Shown here: positions 7,863 to 16,607 of the stretch, piece by piece
Layout of the letters: each line of letters starts with the position of its first letter
Numbering within the stretch: position 1 is the first letter of the stretch
Assembly: GCA_023395735.1 (NCBI GenBank)
Contig: JAEWYI010000048.1
Span: 1-23,198, forward strand
DNA from: Cyanobacteria bacterium OH_SFB_17
GTDB taxonomy: Bacteria; Cyanobacteriota; Vampirovibrionia; Gastranaerophilales; Gastranaerophilaceae
Direction: 5' to 3'
Length of the DNA stretch: 23,198 bases
The notes under the pieces: model-generated
Seen by the model: only the letters and a program-made list of their open reading frames with translations
The model's database searches: none
Told to the model about the DNA's origin: nothing
Made by a program: the position numbers and the translations under genes

Positions 7863-8510
7863 TTAGGCAATGCGATGTTCGATATAGTTCAGATTGCAAC
7901 TTTTTTCAAATCTCCTTCTGAGGAGACAATTTATCATTTTTATACTTGCAACATCTATTTTTGAATGGATTTGCGATTCTTTATCAGAAGGTAGGCTTTT
8001 TGTAGTCACAAAAACTTGCCCAGCGTAGCAATAAAGATAAACATTCGTATGTAAATATTCTCTTGATGAGGGGAGCTTGGGCTGTTTTATAAATTTATCT
8101 AGTAAATCCTGTAACTGTTTTTCATAGAGTTTCTTTTTAAAGTCCCCGAAAAGTTCCACCATTCTTTTATACGAAATATTCATAAATAACCCAGCTTTTG
8201 TTGCTTCTACATCGGCACAAAAAAGTGCAATAATTTTTTGCATAAAATCTTGGTCATAATTTTCATAGCTGACGTTATAAACATTTCTATTTTTTATCTT
8301 TTTTTTGCTCTTTTTTATTCTTATAGGTTTTTCTCGTATTTTTTCAATATAGATAAATTTGTCACCACTAGGCTTTAAAAGATTTTGCCCAACAAGCTCA
8401 TAAATCGCAAGTTTTATTTCATCCTCGGACGAGTCTAAAATAATTGATATATCATCAATAGAGAAAACAGAAAGCTTTTTGGCAATTTTCTCAACTTGCA
8501 ATGTAAGCAT
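7863..8510 (-). CDS. Winged-helix-like protein following the MuB-type ATPase
   Basis: 215 residues. The N-terminal about 65 residues (VEKIAKKLSVFSIDDISIIL, then DEIKLAIYELVGQNLLKPSG and DKFIYIEKI) look like a winged helix: three helices and a beta wing. A very basic linker (RIKKSKKKIKNRNVY, residues about 68-80) leads to a C-terminal domain with YLHTNVYLYCYAGQVFV near residues 150-170 and a basic end. The start overlaps the ATPase stop by 20 bases, so the two are translationally coupled. A DNA-binding partner of the transposition complex is a sensible inference, but no named family is recognised. It is not GemA-like. Confidence 0.7.
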   Translation of the reverse strand: MLTLQVEKIAKKLSVFSIDDISIILDSSEDEIKLAIYELVGQNLLKPSGDKFIYIEKIREKPIRIKKSKKKIKNRNVYNVSYENYDQDFMQKIIALFCADVEATKAGLFMNISYKRMVELFGDFKKKLYEKQLQDLLDKFIKQPKLPSSREYLHTNVYLYCYAGQVFVTTKSLPSDKESQIHSKIDVASIKMINCLLRRRFEKSCNLNYIEHRIA

Positions 8511-9189
8511 TTATTTTCCCTTCAAGTTCTGCCGTGCCGATTTCTTTCAGATTATTAGCTTCTGCAATTTGCTCCGCTTTTGAGATTAATTTAACAATTT
8601 GGCGGAATCTGTTAGCTTTTTTGTGAATAAATTCGACGGCTTCATCGGTTATTTTTACTTCGGATAACTGCTCAATAATCATTTTTACATCGTCCAAATC
8701 AAACGCTGAAAACTTTAAAATCTCAGAAAGTCTGTCAAAAAGGTGTTTGTAGCGGATTAGTTTTTTATCAGCCATTCCCATTCCGACCATCACCACAGGA
8801 ACTCCTGTTCTGTCGTGCAAATCTCTCAAACTTTCAATGCTTTGCTGATTTCCTGCAAGGTAGTCGATTTCATCTACAATAATTACTCTTGGATTATCAA
8901 TAAGCTGTCTAACTGCTTGTTTGAAGAGTTCGGAGGTTTTATACATTGGGGTTTCTCCAAGTTCATAGACGATTTCTTCAAGCAACCATCGAGATGTCAT
9001 AGCGTTTTTAGCCGAAATCAAAATGCTGTCGTTTCTAGCTGCCCACCATAAAATTGAGTTTGTTTTCCCCAGCCCAGGTTCTCCATATACCAAAGCCATC
9101 CCAGGAACTCCAGCAGGTCTATTTTGCAAGTTGTTCATCAGGGAAATAAAATTTTTAACATTTTTCGTCTTAGCAAATACTTTCTTCAC
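8491..9189 (-). CDS. MuB-type AAA+ ATPase, transposition target-selection protein
   Basis: Walker A is GEPGLGKT (residues about 36-43), Walker B VIIVDEIDY (about 102-110), with a sensor-like VPVVMVGMG downstream and a helical C-terminal lid. MuB proteins bind DNA and ATP, coat target DNA and activate the transposase. The position directly after the transposase gene and the size of about 232 residues fit this family. I chose GTG 9189 because it has AAGGAG seven bases upstream. The ATG at 9222 would add 11 residues and lacks a ribosome site. It overlaps the transposase 3' end by 20 bases. The ATPase looks intact although its transposase partner is cut, so it may now be an orphan. Confidence 0.85.
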   Translation of the reverse strand: MKKVFAKTKNVKNFISLMNNLQNRPAGVPGMALVYGEPGLGKTNSILWWAARNDSILISAKNAMTSRWLLEEIVYELGETPMYKTSELFKQAVRQLIDNPRVIIVDEIDYLAGNQQSIESLRDLHDRTGVPVVMVGMGMADKKLIRYKHLFDRLSEILKFSAFDLDDVKMIIEQLSEVKITDEAVEFIHKKANRFRQIVKLISKAEQIAEANNLKEIGTAELEGKINAYIAS

Positions 9190-9898
9190 CGTAAATCTCC
9201 TTATATTCTGTAGTTCTTTCATAATTTTTTATCCAAGTTTTATCTTCCGTCGATAATTTAGATTGAGCTATAAGCCACTCATATCTTTGATATTTATGCT
9301 CAAATGTCTGGATAGTATTATCTTCTTTAGCTTCAAGTAGTTTTATATCCTTTTGATTTTGCTTAATTTTTTGCTCCGTTTCACTTTTGATATCAATAAG
9401 TGCCTGCGGATTCTGCCATTGGGCAGGCTGAATATTTTCACTTTTTAAAAGTGCCGAAACTTTTTTAACAGTCTGATTTTCAAGTCTTTTTTGAGTTTTA
9501 ATTTTTTGTCTTAAATCCTCGACATCTTTTGCGTCTCCAAGGTAGCTTGCCATAGGATGTACAGGCATTTCCCTATGGGCTTCGCATAAAAATTTGCCCT
9601 TGATATCAAATACTTTTATTTTCGATAAATCAAACAGGCTGTATTTTATTAAAACTCGCTCTCTCAAACCATATAGGGCTTCGTTGTAGTAGTCTGCTTT
9701 CATAAACTTTATGCCGTTTCTGTAGATGTTTTTCACTTCCTGAGCGAGCATCAGGTCGTCAAGTTTTGCAATATCAACACCCTCTCCATGACCTTCTGTA
9801 AGGACTTCGCCAATGCTTTTTCCTTTTACATTCGAGCAAGGCTGTGAGTAATGAAATTCCATCCAATATGTGAGCATTTGGTTTAGCTGCTCTATACT
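9170..9898 (-). pseudogene. C-terminal remnant of a MuA-type transposase
   Basis: The open frame contains the end of a Mu-type transposase. It opens with the end of the catalytic core (LNQMLTYWMEFHYSQPCS, then NVKGKSIGEVL), the W...Y...P...G.S..E pattern that precedes the Mu-transposase C-terminal beta barrel. That barrel follows (LRERVLIKYSLFDLSKIKVFD, then GKFLCEA), and then a Lys/Gln-rich coiled coil that in Mu contacts MuB. The DDE active-site region and N-terminal DNA-binding domains are missing: coding sequence stops at 9898-9901, where IS3-like sequence begins. An ATG at 9877 gives a 235-residue ORF, but this is not a natural start. Catalysis is not possible from this fragment. It could still interact with the ATPase. 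Confidence 0.8.
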
Positions 9899-10457
9899 TT
9901 AATGATGGTTCCTGCATTAGGCTCAGACCATTACATAGAAACCACGTTTGGAGCTATGACTTTGTGCAGGATAAATTGTACAATGGCAAGAAAATCAGAA
10001 TGTTAACGATATTGGATGAATTCACAAGAAAATGTTTAAGAATAGAGGTTAATTACAGCTTGAAATCAAGCGATTTAATAGAAGTGCTATCAGAATTATT
10101 TATTACAGAGGGAGTGCCTGAATATATTCGCAGTGATAACGGTTCGGAGTTTGTTGCAAAAAATATCCAAAGTTTTTTGCAACAACTCCACGTCACCACT
10201 GCATATATCACTCCGGGAAGCCCTTGGGAGAATGGATACAACGAAAGATTTAACGGAATTCTCAGAGACGAATTACTTAACGGCGAAGTGTTTTATACAT
10301 TGAAAGAAGCAAAGGTTATGACAGAAAATTACAGACGCGAGTACAATGAAATTCGCCCGCATAGTTCCTTGAACTATGCGCCCCCTGCTCCTGTAACTAA
10401 ATTATTGAATGCAGATATACTAACTCTTAACTTGGTACAAAAATTGGGGGCTTGACA
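9898..10457 (+). pseudogene. 3' fragment of an IS3-family insertion sequence (OrfB transposase core)
   Basis: From 9901 the frame reads NDGSCIRLRP, HVWSYDFVQDKLYNGKKI, RSDNGSEF, and SPWENGYNERFNG ending RPHSSLNYAPPAP. This is the integrase core of IS3-family OrfB (IS407-like group) with all three acidic residues: D in SYDF, D in SDNG, E in ENGY. The helix-turn-helix half and OrfA are absent, so it is a remnant even though a GTG at 9964 gives a 163-residue ORF. The right end probably is the sequence reading TGTCAAGCCCCCAA on the minus strand (10457 inward), a TG-ending terminal repeat; that endpoint is inferred. The left end of the element is missing. Confidence 0.85.
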
Positions 10458-11447
10458 TTCATTTATAAGGACGGCTTTGTCAAAAGCTAAAGCGTTATAA
10501 GTTACTTCTGTTCTCAAATTAAGATAATCATTTAAATCTAAATTTTCATATTCATCCGAATATCCCCTAGTGCCTGATAAATCATATTTTATACTTGATA
10601 CTAGTGTTGGATCGTAATCGATTTCTGGCTCAAATAAGAAAAATTTAGAATCTTCTGCATTTAATTTTTGGGGTAATAATTCATTTAATTCATTTTGTTT
10701 TCTTCTGGGAAGTGGACGAAGGCCTTTAAAGAAATTATTTGCCATTTCCTCATTCTCTAAAACCTCATTGAACTTTGTTAATAAGTCTACAAGCCTTGCA
10801 TCTAAATGCTGCCAGCATGGGATTTCAGACTCTTTAAATCGCATTCTAATATTTAAGGGGCCATATTTGCCAATTACAGATCCAATTGTTTGAGTATCCG
10901 CTGTCGCATTAAGGTGTCTAATTATATCATTATCCTCAAGTTCTGCATTTAATTCTTCTCTTGTTACTTCTTGAGCATTTTGAAATTCAGTATTTTTAGG
11001 ATTGCTAGAAATATTTCTGGTGCCAGCCCTTCTAATTGTGGCTCCCTTGCTGATAAGGTTAATTGCAGTATATATACCAAAAGTATCTTCAATTTTATGT
11101 TTTTTAATATTATGTCGCCCTTGACCAAAATTAATTGCGAACAAGTAATCTTCGTCATTATAGTTAACTTGTTTTATGACGGATAATCCCTCTGCTGCTG
11201 TATTTGCAAAGGCATTTTTTATTTCGCCTTCCCATATTTTTTCGTCAAATTCTTTTACCCATGCCGGTTTATTTCCAAAGCTTCCATTTTTGTATAAAAA
11301 ATAATTATCTTCAACACTACCCCCGTTGATAATATTTCGTTCTGAATAATTTTCAATATATTCTTCACGATTGATTAAGGTGCAGTCGGATTCTAATAGC
11401 ATAATATTCAAAGCAACGCTTTTTATTTCTTCTTCAAATTCCGGCAT
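10458..11447 (-). pseudogene. DUF6119/TIGR04141-type protein, truncated by the IS remnant
   Basis: About 330 genuine residues from ATG 11447 (ribosome site AAAGGGATAAA). The last 27 codons of the 357-codon ORF (10374-10457) are antisense IS sequence. The pattern KPAWVKEF, DEDYLFAINFGQGR, IEDTFGIYTAINLI, LNATADTQTIGSVIG fits the sporadically distributed TIGR04141 (DUF6119) family, usually near 550 residues and often found in defence or mobile islands; its activity is unknown to me. The whole C-terminal third is gone. It lies downstream of the XRE regulator in the same orientation, with a 101-bp AT-rich gap. The assignment is from memory of the motif pattern and would need a profile search. Confidence 0.65.
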
Positions 11448-11548
11448 TTTATCCCTTTCTTAATAATATAAGTGTATTAAAAGCATAGCCTATTGTATAT
11501 TAGTCACATGGACACCCCTGCTTATAATAAAGCGGCTTATATAATATT

Positions 11549-11869
11549 CTAATATAAAATACCCGAAAGCACTTTATACGCCAACTTTAATTCTTCCTCA
11601 GTTGCATTTTTCAGCATTGAGTGAATTTCTTTTATTAATTGTTCAGGTTCTTTATGTTGGTTGCAGATGTATAATTTGTATGGCTCTACTTTTAAAGCTT
11701 TTGCAATTCTTTCCAAGTTTTCGTCAGAGGGGTGGTAAATGCCGCTTTCAATTTTGCTGATGCTTGAAGCCCCAATTTCTGTTAGCTCTGACAATTGTTC
11801 TTGCGTCAGGTCCTTTGCTAATCTGATTTCCTTTATTCTTTTTCCTAAAAGTTTTTTCAATTCTGACAT
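11549..11869 (-). CDS. XRE-family transcriptional regulator
   Basis: 106 residues. The HTH_3 domain at residues about 8-62 is canonical: LGKRIKEIRLAKDLTQEQLS, then ELTEIGASSISKIESG, then PSDENLERIAKAL. A short C-terminal helical tail (residues 70-106) probably dimerises. It is transcribed away from the nuclease operon at 12167 with a 297-bp shared upstream region, the classic layout of a regulator controlling itself and a divergent module. A TATTCA-4-TGAATA inverted repeat overlaps its likely -10 element. Its stop lies 101 bp from the DUF6119-type gene on the same strand, so the two may be co-transcribed. Confidence 0.85.
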   Translation of the reverse strand: MSELKKLLGKRIKEIRLAKDLTQEQLSELTEIGASSISKIESGIYHPSDENLERIAKALKVEPYKLYICNQHKEPEQLIKEIHSMLKNATEEELKLAYKVLSGILY

Positions 11870-11900
11870 GTTCTACCTCTCTTTAATTCTCTGAAAAAAC

Positions 11901-11930
11901 TATTCAAAAATGAATAAATCTTAGCCTCAA
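11901..11930 (-). promoter_or_regulatory. Putative XRE promoter with overlapping operator
   Basis: On the minus strand TTGAGG (11930-11925), a 17-bp spacer and TTGAAT (11907-11902) form a weak promoter for the XRE gene. The inverted repeat TATTCA (11901-11906) AAAA TGAATA (11911-11916) covers the -10 element, so bound regulator would block transcription. The rest of the 297-bp intergenic region is AT-rich with no RNA gene seen. Confidence 0.4.
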
Positions 11931-12131
11931 TAAATGCTTGAATATTTGTTGCTTAATGCATATAATATGCACAGAGGCCATGTATTTGTGTTTATATTTG
12001 TGTTTTTGCGCAAGATTGTTTTCAAAATTACTTGACTTAACGTTGTTGATGAGTGATGTATGTAGTCAAACTACTAAAATAAGATTATTCCTTAATTTAG
12101 CCCAACTAGGTCAGAAATTGACACACATATA

Positions 12132-12150
12132 TTTTAAAATAGTTTTAAAA
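12132..12150 (+). promoter_or_regulatory. Paired TTTTAAAA boxes, 11 bp apart, before the nuclease operon
   Basis: TTTTAAAA occurs at 12132-12139 and 12143-12150, in phase with one helical turn. The pair lies between a TTGACA at 12118-12123 and the AAAGGA ribosome site of the nuclease gene. The position fits an operator or promoter core. The AT-rich background makes chance a real alternative. Confidence 0.3.
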
Positions 12151-12166
12151 CAGAAAGGACAAATTT

Positions 12167-12898
12167 ATGAGTTATACAAAAAAAGAATTATTATCAAATT
12201 TAGATAAGGGGCTACAAAACAAGTTGTTGCCACCGGATGAAAAAGATTCTTCATTACTTTACACGATGAAAATGCTTAATTATACGGGAGCAACCACTGA
12301 CACCAAAGAATTATACACGGAAGTCATTGCTGAGAACTTGATAAAACATGGTTTTATTGCAAAAGAAATTCCTGATATAAAAATGATTACAAGAGAAAAA
12401 CCTTACTACACTAAAAACCATGAAAATTTTACAGTAGCAAAAGATTCGAACAGAGTCGAAGAAAATTTTGTAAAAAGCTTGTTCTTTTACAATCCATTCA
12501 AAAATGAAATTGGTACGCCTATCGATTATCAAATCCCATTAAAAAACATAAGCAAAGACAAGGCAGGAAAAATTGACCTTATAACCTACAATGATAAAAG
12601 CAATGAGCTTTTCTTGATTGAAGTTAAGGATGACGACTCTAAAGAAACAGCATTGAGAGCTTGTTTAGAAATTCAAACTTATTATCAAGTTGTTAATAAA
12701 GAAAAATTAGTAAAGGATTTTGTCGAAGCTGGAAAATTAGAGAAGACGAACCCAACTATTAAAAAAGCGGTACTTTTCTTTAAAGGGACAAACCCGGCTA
12801 ATGAATGCGTAAATACAGAAAAATATCCAAATCTACAAAAAACGATTAAAAAATTTGATATTGAAGTTTTTATTGTAAGCGGTTCAAAGGTATGCTAA
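12167..12898 (+). CDS. PD-(D/E)XK-like nuclease, first gene of the putative nuclease/beta-CASP/WYL module
   Basis: 243 residues from ATG with AAAGGA nine bases upstream. The C-terminal half has the nuclease signature: an acidic helix RVEENFV (residues about 96-102), GKIDLIT with Asp137, and FLIEVKDDD with Glu152 and Lys154 (the E-X-K), followed by a helix carrying Gln170 (EIQTYYQ). This is the order seen in PD-(D/E)XK DNA-cleaving enzymes. The N-terminal half (residues 1-90) is not recognised and may be a sensor or substrate-binding part. The next gene's ATG follows its TAA with no gap, so the products are made together. A tRNA or RNA substrate is also possible for this fold. Confidence 0.75.
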   Translation: MSYTKKELLSNLDKGLQNKLLPPDEKDSSLLYTMKMLNYTGATTDTKELYTEVIAENLIKHGFIAKEIPDIKMITREKPYYTKNHENFTVAKDSNRVEENFVKSLFFYNPFKNEIGTPIDYQIPLKNISKDKAGKIDLITYNDKSNELFLIEVKDDDSKETALRACLEIQTYYQVVNKEKLVKDFVEAGKLEKTNPTIKKAVLFFKGTNPANECVNTEKYPNLQKTIKKFDIEVFIVSGSKVC

Positions 12899-14131
12899 AT
12901 GACTAATCTTATCATTCATCATGGCTCAAATGAAATAGGCGGAAACGTTCTTGAGCTAAATTCTGGAAATACAAAAATTTTGTTCGACTTTGGAATTCCG
13001 CTGGATTCCATGGACTGCAAAGATTTTGTAGTTGCTGATTACAAGCCAAATCTTAAAGGGTTGTATAAAGCAGAACAACCAGAATATAATGCAATATTTT
13101 TGACACACGCACACCCTGATCATTACGGATTATTGGAATTAGTCAACCCTGAAATTCCGATTTATGTCAGCAGGGTTACTTTTGACATTCTTACAAAAAT
13201 TGCACCGCTAACGACAAAATTTAAAACTGCAGATTTAAATTTAAAAGTTATTGAAAATGAAATTGTAGTTGGTGCTTTTACAGTAAAAATCCATAGTGTT
13301 GATCACAGCATAGCCGGGGCTTGCGCTTATGAAATAAATGTCAATGATAAGACTTTGCTTTACACTGGCGATCTTAGATTCCACGGTCGAGCTTCTTGGC
13401 AAAGCCTTGAGCTTGCAAAAATGGTGCAAAAGCCGGACTACCTGATAATGGAGGGCACTACACTTGGGAGAAAAGATCAAGTAAAAATGAATGAAAATGA
13501 GTTAATGCTAAAACTGGCAGAGTATTTTAAAAATGAAAAACTTTCGATAGTAACCTTTTCGCCACAGAATTTAGACAGATTTATTTCCGTTTATAAAGCC
13601 TGTTTAAAGGCAAAAAAGACGCTGGTTATTGATCCTTATACCGCTTATGTTCTTGAGATATACAAAGAATTAAGCAAAAACATACCTCAGTTTGACTGGA
13701 ATAATATTGCAATTTATTTTGCAAAAAATAGTATTACAAGCCATCTTGCTGATACAAAAACTCTTTTTAAATATAAAACAAAAAAGGTTAAGTTGCAGGA
13801 TATTATTAATACGCCGGAAAAGTTTGTTGTTAAAGATAACTTTAAAATTACAAGTGCGCTTCTGAAGTTTTTCAAGCCGAATGAAATGCAAATTCTTTAT
13901 TCAATGTGGGTTGGGTATTTGGAAAAGGGTACTCATTTTGATGAATACAAAGAGATAATAATTCCAATTCATACTTCGGGACACGCGTATGTTGAAGACT
14001 TGCAAGATTTTGTAAAAGCGATAAAACCTAAAAACATAATTCCGATACATACAGAAAATAAAGATAAATACGCGGAGTTGTTTGAAGCAAATATTGTTTT
14101 GATTGAAAATGAGGAAATATGGCAGATATAA
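12899..14131 (+). CDS. RNase J-like beta-CASP metallo-beta-lactamase hydrolase
   Basis: 410 residues. The metallo-beta-lactamase core has HAHPDH (70-75), His136 in the HSVDHS loop, and Asp158 in YTGDLR, which supply the two-zinc site. A beta-CASP insert follows (around residues 195-330, including IVTFSPQNLDRF and a KKTLVIDPYTA segment). The C-terminal HTSGHA (about 363-368) and IIPIHTE match the RNase J motifs for the last zinc ligands. Family members are RNA (sometimes DNA) exo- or endonucleases. It is shorter than housekeeping RNase J (about 550 residues) and lacks the usual C-terminal domain. It starts directly at the nuclease stop, and its end overlaps the WYL gene by 13 bases. A second nuclease in a mobile operon suggests a defence or RNA-decay role rather than housekeeping. 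Confidence 0.85.
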   Translation: MTNLIIHHGSNEIGGNVLELNSGNTKILFDFGIPLDSMDCKDFVVADYKPNLKGLYKAEQPEYNAIFLTHAHPDHYGLLELVNPEIPIYVSRVTFDILTKIAPLTTKFKTADLNLKVIENEIVVGAFTVKIHSVDHSIAGACAYEINVNDKTLLYTGDLRFHGRASWQSLELAKMVQKPDYLIMEGTTLGRKDQVKMNENELMLKLAEYFKNEKLSIVTFSPQNLDRFISVYKACLKAKKTLVIDPYTAYVLEIYKELSKNIPQFDWNNIAIYFAKNSITSHLADTKTLFKYKTKKVKLQDIINTPEKFVVKDNFKITSALLKFFKPNEMQILYSMWVGYLEKGTHFDEYKEIIIPIHTSGHAYVEDLQDFVKAIKPKNIIPIHTENKDKYAELFEANIVLIENEEIWQI

Positions 14132-15078
14132 AAACAAGAAAAAGACTTTTAGATGTATATTTTGAACTATGCCTTGGGAATAAATTTTCTATTGAAGGCA
14201 TTGAATCGGAGTATGGAGTCGCACGCCGAACTGCTCAAAGAATTATAGCAGACATTGATGCTTGTATTGGAGGCTTGGAATCTGAAATTCTTATGAAAAG
14301 AAAATATTGGTTCCTGCCTGAAAAGCATAAGAAGCTTCTTGTTTTTACCGAAGATGATTTTCTCAACTTGCATAAAATAAAAGAAGCTTTACCGAATAAT
14401 GCAAAAGATGAAATAAAATCTTTAGAAACTTTTATTGCTAAAGTTAATAATTCAGAACGTAAACCAATGGCTGACAATGACATTTATACTTTGCTAAAAT
14501 GTGAAGGTAAAGCAGTAAGCCAGTATCCGCAAGAAAAAATCGACTCAGAGATATTGAAGACAATTCGAGAATGTATTCTGGCAATGAAAAAGCTTCGAGT
14601 CACATACAGAAAGAAAAATGAAACTATGAATCGAGTGATATGTCCTTACGGATTAATCAAAAGTACGAAAAAATATCTCATTGCAACTGAAGAAAAAGAT
14701 CCTGCAAATTATAAATATTATGCAATATCAAAAATTAAATCGGCAACGAACACAGATGAATATTTTGATATGAATGAGGATTTTGACCTCAAAGAATTTA
14801 TGAATAAATCATTCAGTGTTTGGCAGGGCGAAGTTATGGATGTATGTTTAAAATTTTCTGATGATGCGGTTGAAGATGCACTAAATTACAATTTTCATCC
14901 GACACAAAAAGTTGAGCAACAAGATGATGGAAGTGTACTTGTGAAATTTCAGGCAAGTGGGGAGAAGGCAATTTGTTGGGAAATTTTCAAATGGGAACCG
15001 TTTATCGAAATAATTGCTCCTGAACGTTTAAAAAATTCTTATGCGAATATGTTGGGAAATTCTAAAAATTGCAAATAA
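14119..15078 (+). CDS. Helix-turn-helix/WYL-domain regulator
   Basis: 319 residues. The N-terminal helix-turn-helix (KRLLDVYFELCLGNKFSIEG, then YGVARRTAQRIIADID, residues about 8-50) is DeoR-like. The central WYL domain spans about residues 150-225 (KKLRVTYRKKNETMNRVICP, then YGLIKSTKKYLIA, and YYAISKIKSA). The C-terminal WCX-like extension covers about 235-315 (VCLKFSDDAVEDAL, WEPFIEIIAPERL). WYL proteins sense ligands, often nucleotides or nucleic acid, and commonly regulate phage-defence operons. It overlaps the beta-CASP gene by 13 bases, so it is the coupled third gene of this module. The exact WYL tripeptide is replaced here by KYL. Confidence 0.85.
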   Translation: MADIKTRKRLLDVYFELCLGNKFSIEGIESEYGVARRTAQRIIADIDACIGGLESEILMKRKYWFLPEKHKKLLVFTEDDFLNLHKIKEALPNNAKDEIKSLETFIAKVNNSERKPMADNDIYTLLKCEGKAVSQYPQEKIDSEILKTIRECILAMKKLRVTYRKKNETMNRVICPYGLIKSTKKYLIATEEKDPANYKYYAISKIKSATNTDEYFDMNEDFDLKEFMNKSFSVWQGEVMDVCLKFSDDAVEDALNYNFHPTQKVEQQDDGSVLVKFQASGEKAICWEIFKWEPFIEIIAPERLKNSYANMLGNSKNCK

Positions 15079-15105
15079 AAAGGCCCTTACAACAAGGACC
15101 TTTTT
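15077..15105. terminator. Bidirectional terminator between the WYL and terminase genes
   Basis: AAAAAGGCCCTT pairs with AAGGACCTTTTT around ACAAC with one mismatch. Poly-A and poly-T arms serve both strands. It begins within the WYL stop codon. Confidence 0.85.
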
Positions 15106-15143
15106 ACCAGATTTAAAACGCAAAATGGAATAATTCAGTAACA

Positions 15144-16607
15144 TTAATCGCCTAGCAACCATTTTAACAGCTTAGTTTCTTCATCAGCTTCCTCATCGTC
15201 ATCAAACATTATTATTGGCATTGATGGTACGATGAGCCCATCCTGGACATTTGAAACAAGTTGAGTAAACGCATCTACTTGGTCATCATTTCGCCCAAAG
15301 GGGAATGATGAAATTTCATCCTCAAACTCCTTAATCCATTTTGCACTTTTAGGTAGCCGAACCTCTCCAGCGCGTATTTTATATGTTATCGCTGCAGCCC
15401 TAATTGTTTTTGATAAGGTTGGCCTATCCGCGATTATGCCAATACCTTCACTTCTTAATTGCTTAACTATTGCAGATGCCTGTCCTATATCTTCAATAAT
15501 TATTGCTTGGGCAGAATGCTTATTTCGCATATATTTTACTTGATTAAGTAAATCTGTATATTCAAGTTTGTAGCGTTCAATGTCAAGGATATAGGTAATA
15601 TTATTACATATGGCAGCGGTTACACATACCGAAAAATCATTATTTTTCCCGGGCTTTTCAGCCATATCCCAACTTTGAACAATTGACATATCATTTGTTG
15701 ACGGGATTGTATCATATAACAGGAAGTCTTTAAATTTAATGATATTCCCTTCTTCGGGAATTGGTTTTTGCTGGTATTGTGCCGAAAAATGAAAATCCCC
15801 CATTCCTTCCCTTATTTCTAGAAGATATTCTAAAGGTTCAGTTGTAGGATTAATGACACTTCCGGCTTTACGATTGATAACTGATCCGTCGGATAAAGTG
15901 TATGTCTCATCTTTTTCAGCAATCGCAGGAATGGCTAAAACATCCCATTTCCCATATTTTTGGACATAGCCAGAAAAATCATCCATGTGCAATCTTTGTG
16001 CAACTACAATAATTTTACATTTAGTTTTGTCATTCATACGTGATATTATTGTGCTTGCAAAGGTTTCATTTGAAGTTTTCCGCTTCCTTTCAGATAAAAT
16101 GTCTTGAGCTTTTTGTGGGTCATCAATGATTATTATATCGGCACCTCTCCCAGTCAAAGATCCTCCAATAGAAGCTGCTCGCCGATAACCATTTTTTGTG
16201 GTTTCAAGATGATCATCTTTTTGCCCCCAAAGCTTTAATCTTGTTTTTGGAAAAGTTTTTTTGTACCAATCACTTTTCATTATTTGACGAACCTTAATTG
16301 AGAAATCTTTTGCTAAATCGTCACCATAACTGATGCACAAAATTTTAAGCTTTGGATTTTGCCCTAGTAACCAAGCTGTATATGCAATTGATATGATAGT
16401 TGATTTGTAACATCTTGGAGGCACATTAATTATCTGTCGTTTCTCCGTTGCCTCTGTTATTATTTTTAATTTGTCTAAAATAAGCTTGGAAGCAATTGTT
16501 TCGTTATACTCATAACTTCCATCGATTTCGTTGTAGCACTTTTCTACAAACATAGAGGGACTTTTCGCTAATGCTGCATATAGTAATTTTTCTTCTGGAC
16601 TAGTCAT
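15144..16607 (-). CDS. Phage large terminase subunit (TerL)
   Basis: 487 residues. The ATPase has the terminase-style Walker A NVPPRCYKST (61-70) and Walker B IIIIDDP (158-164). An RNase H-like nuclease follows with Asp314 in QSWDMAEKPG, Glu372/Asp373 in IIIEDIGQ, and Asp445 in DDQVDAFTQ. TerL packages genomic DNA into capsids and cuts it. Length and motif order fit the intact enzyme. It is the last gene of a three-gene minus-strand operon and starts inside an ATGACTAG overlap with the DUF5681 gene. The expected portal, protease and capsid genes are not downstream; the gene ends against the WYL module instead. The operon is therefore either an orphan set or a cut prophage. Confidence 0.9.
   Translation of the reverse strand: MTSPEEKLLYAALAKSPSMFVEKCYNEIDGSYEYNETIASKLILDKLKIITEATEKRQIINVPPRCYKSTIISIAYTAWLLGQNPKLKILCISYGDDLAKDFSIKVRQIMKSDWYKKTFPKTRLKLWGQKDDHLETTKNGYRRAASIGGSLTGRGADIIIIDDPQKAQDILSERKRKTSNETFASTIISRMNDKTKCKIIVVAQRLHMDDFSGYVQKYGKWDVLAIPAIAEKDETYTLSDGSVINRKAGSVINPTTEPLEYLLEIREGMGDFHFSAQYQQKPIPEEGNIIKFKDFLLYDTIPSTNDMSIVQSWDMAEKPGKNNDFSVCVTAAICNNITYILDIERYKLEYTDLLNQVKYMRNKHSAQAIIIEDIGQASAIVKQLRSEGIGIIADRPTLSKTIRAAAITYKIRAGEVRLPKSAKWIKEFEDEISSFPFGRNDDQVDAFTQLVSNVQDGLIVPSMPIIMFDDDEEADEETKLLKWLLGD

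Noticed and set aside
11938..12207. 89-residue Cys-rich plus-strand ORF upstream of the nuclease gene
   Set aside because: It overlaps the start of the well-supported nuclease gene, its composition is typical of translated AT-rich noncoding DNA, and no ribosome site is seen.
16398..16427. Terminase Walker A reads PPRCYKST, without the usual GK pair
   Set aside because: Large terminases often carry non-classical PPR-x-x-KS loops, so this is not evidence of inactivation.
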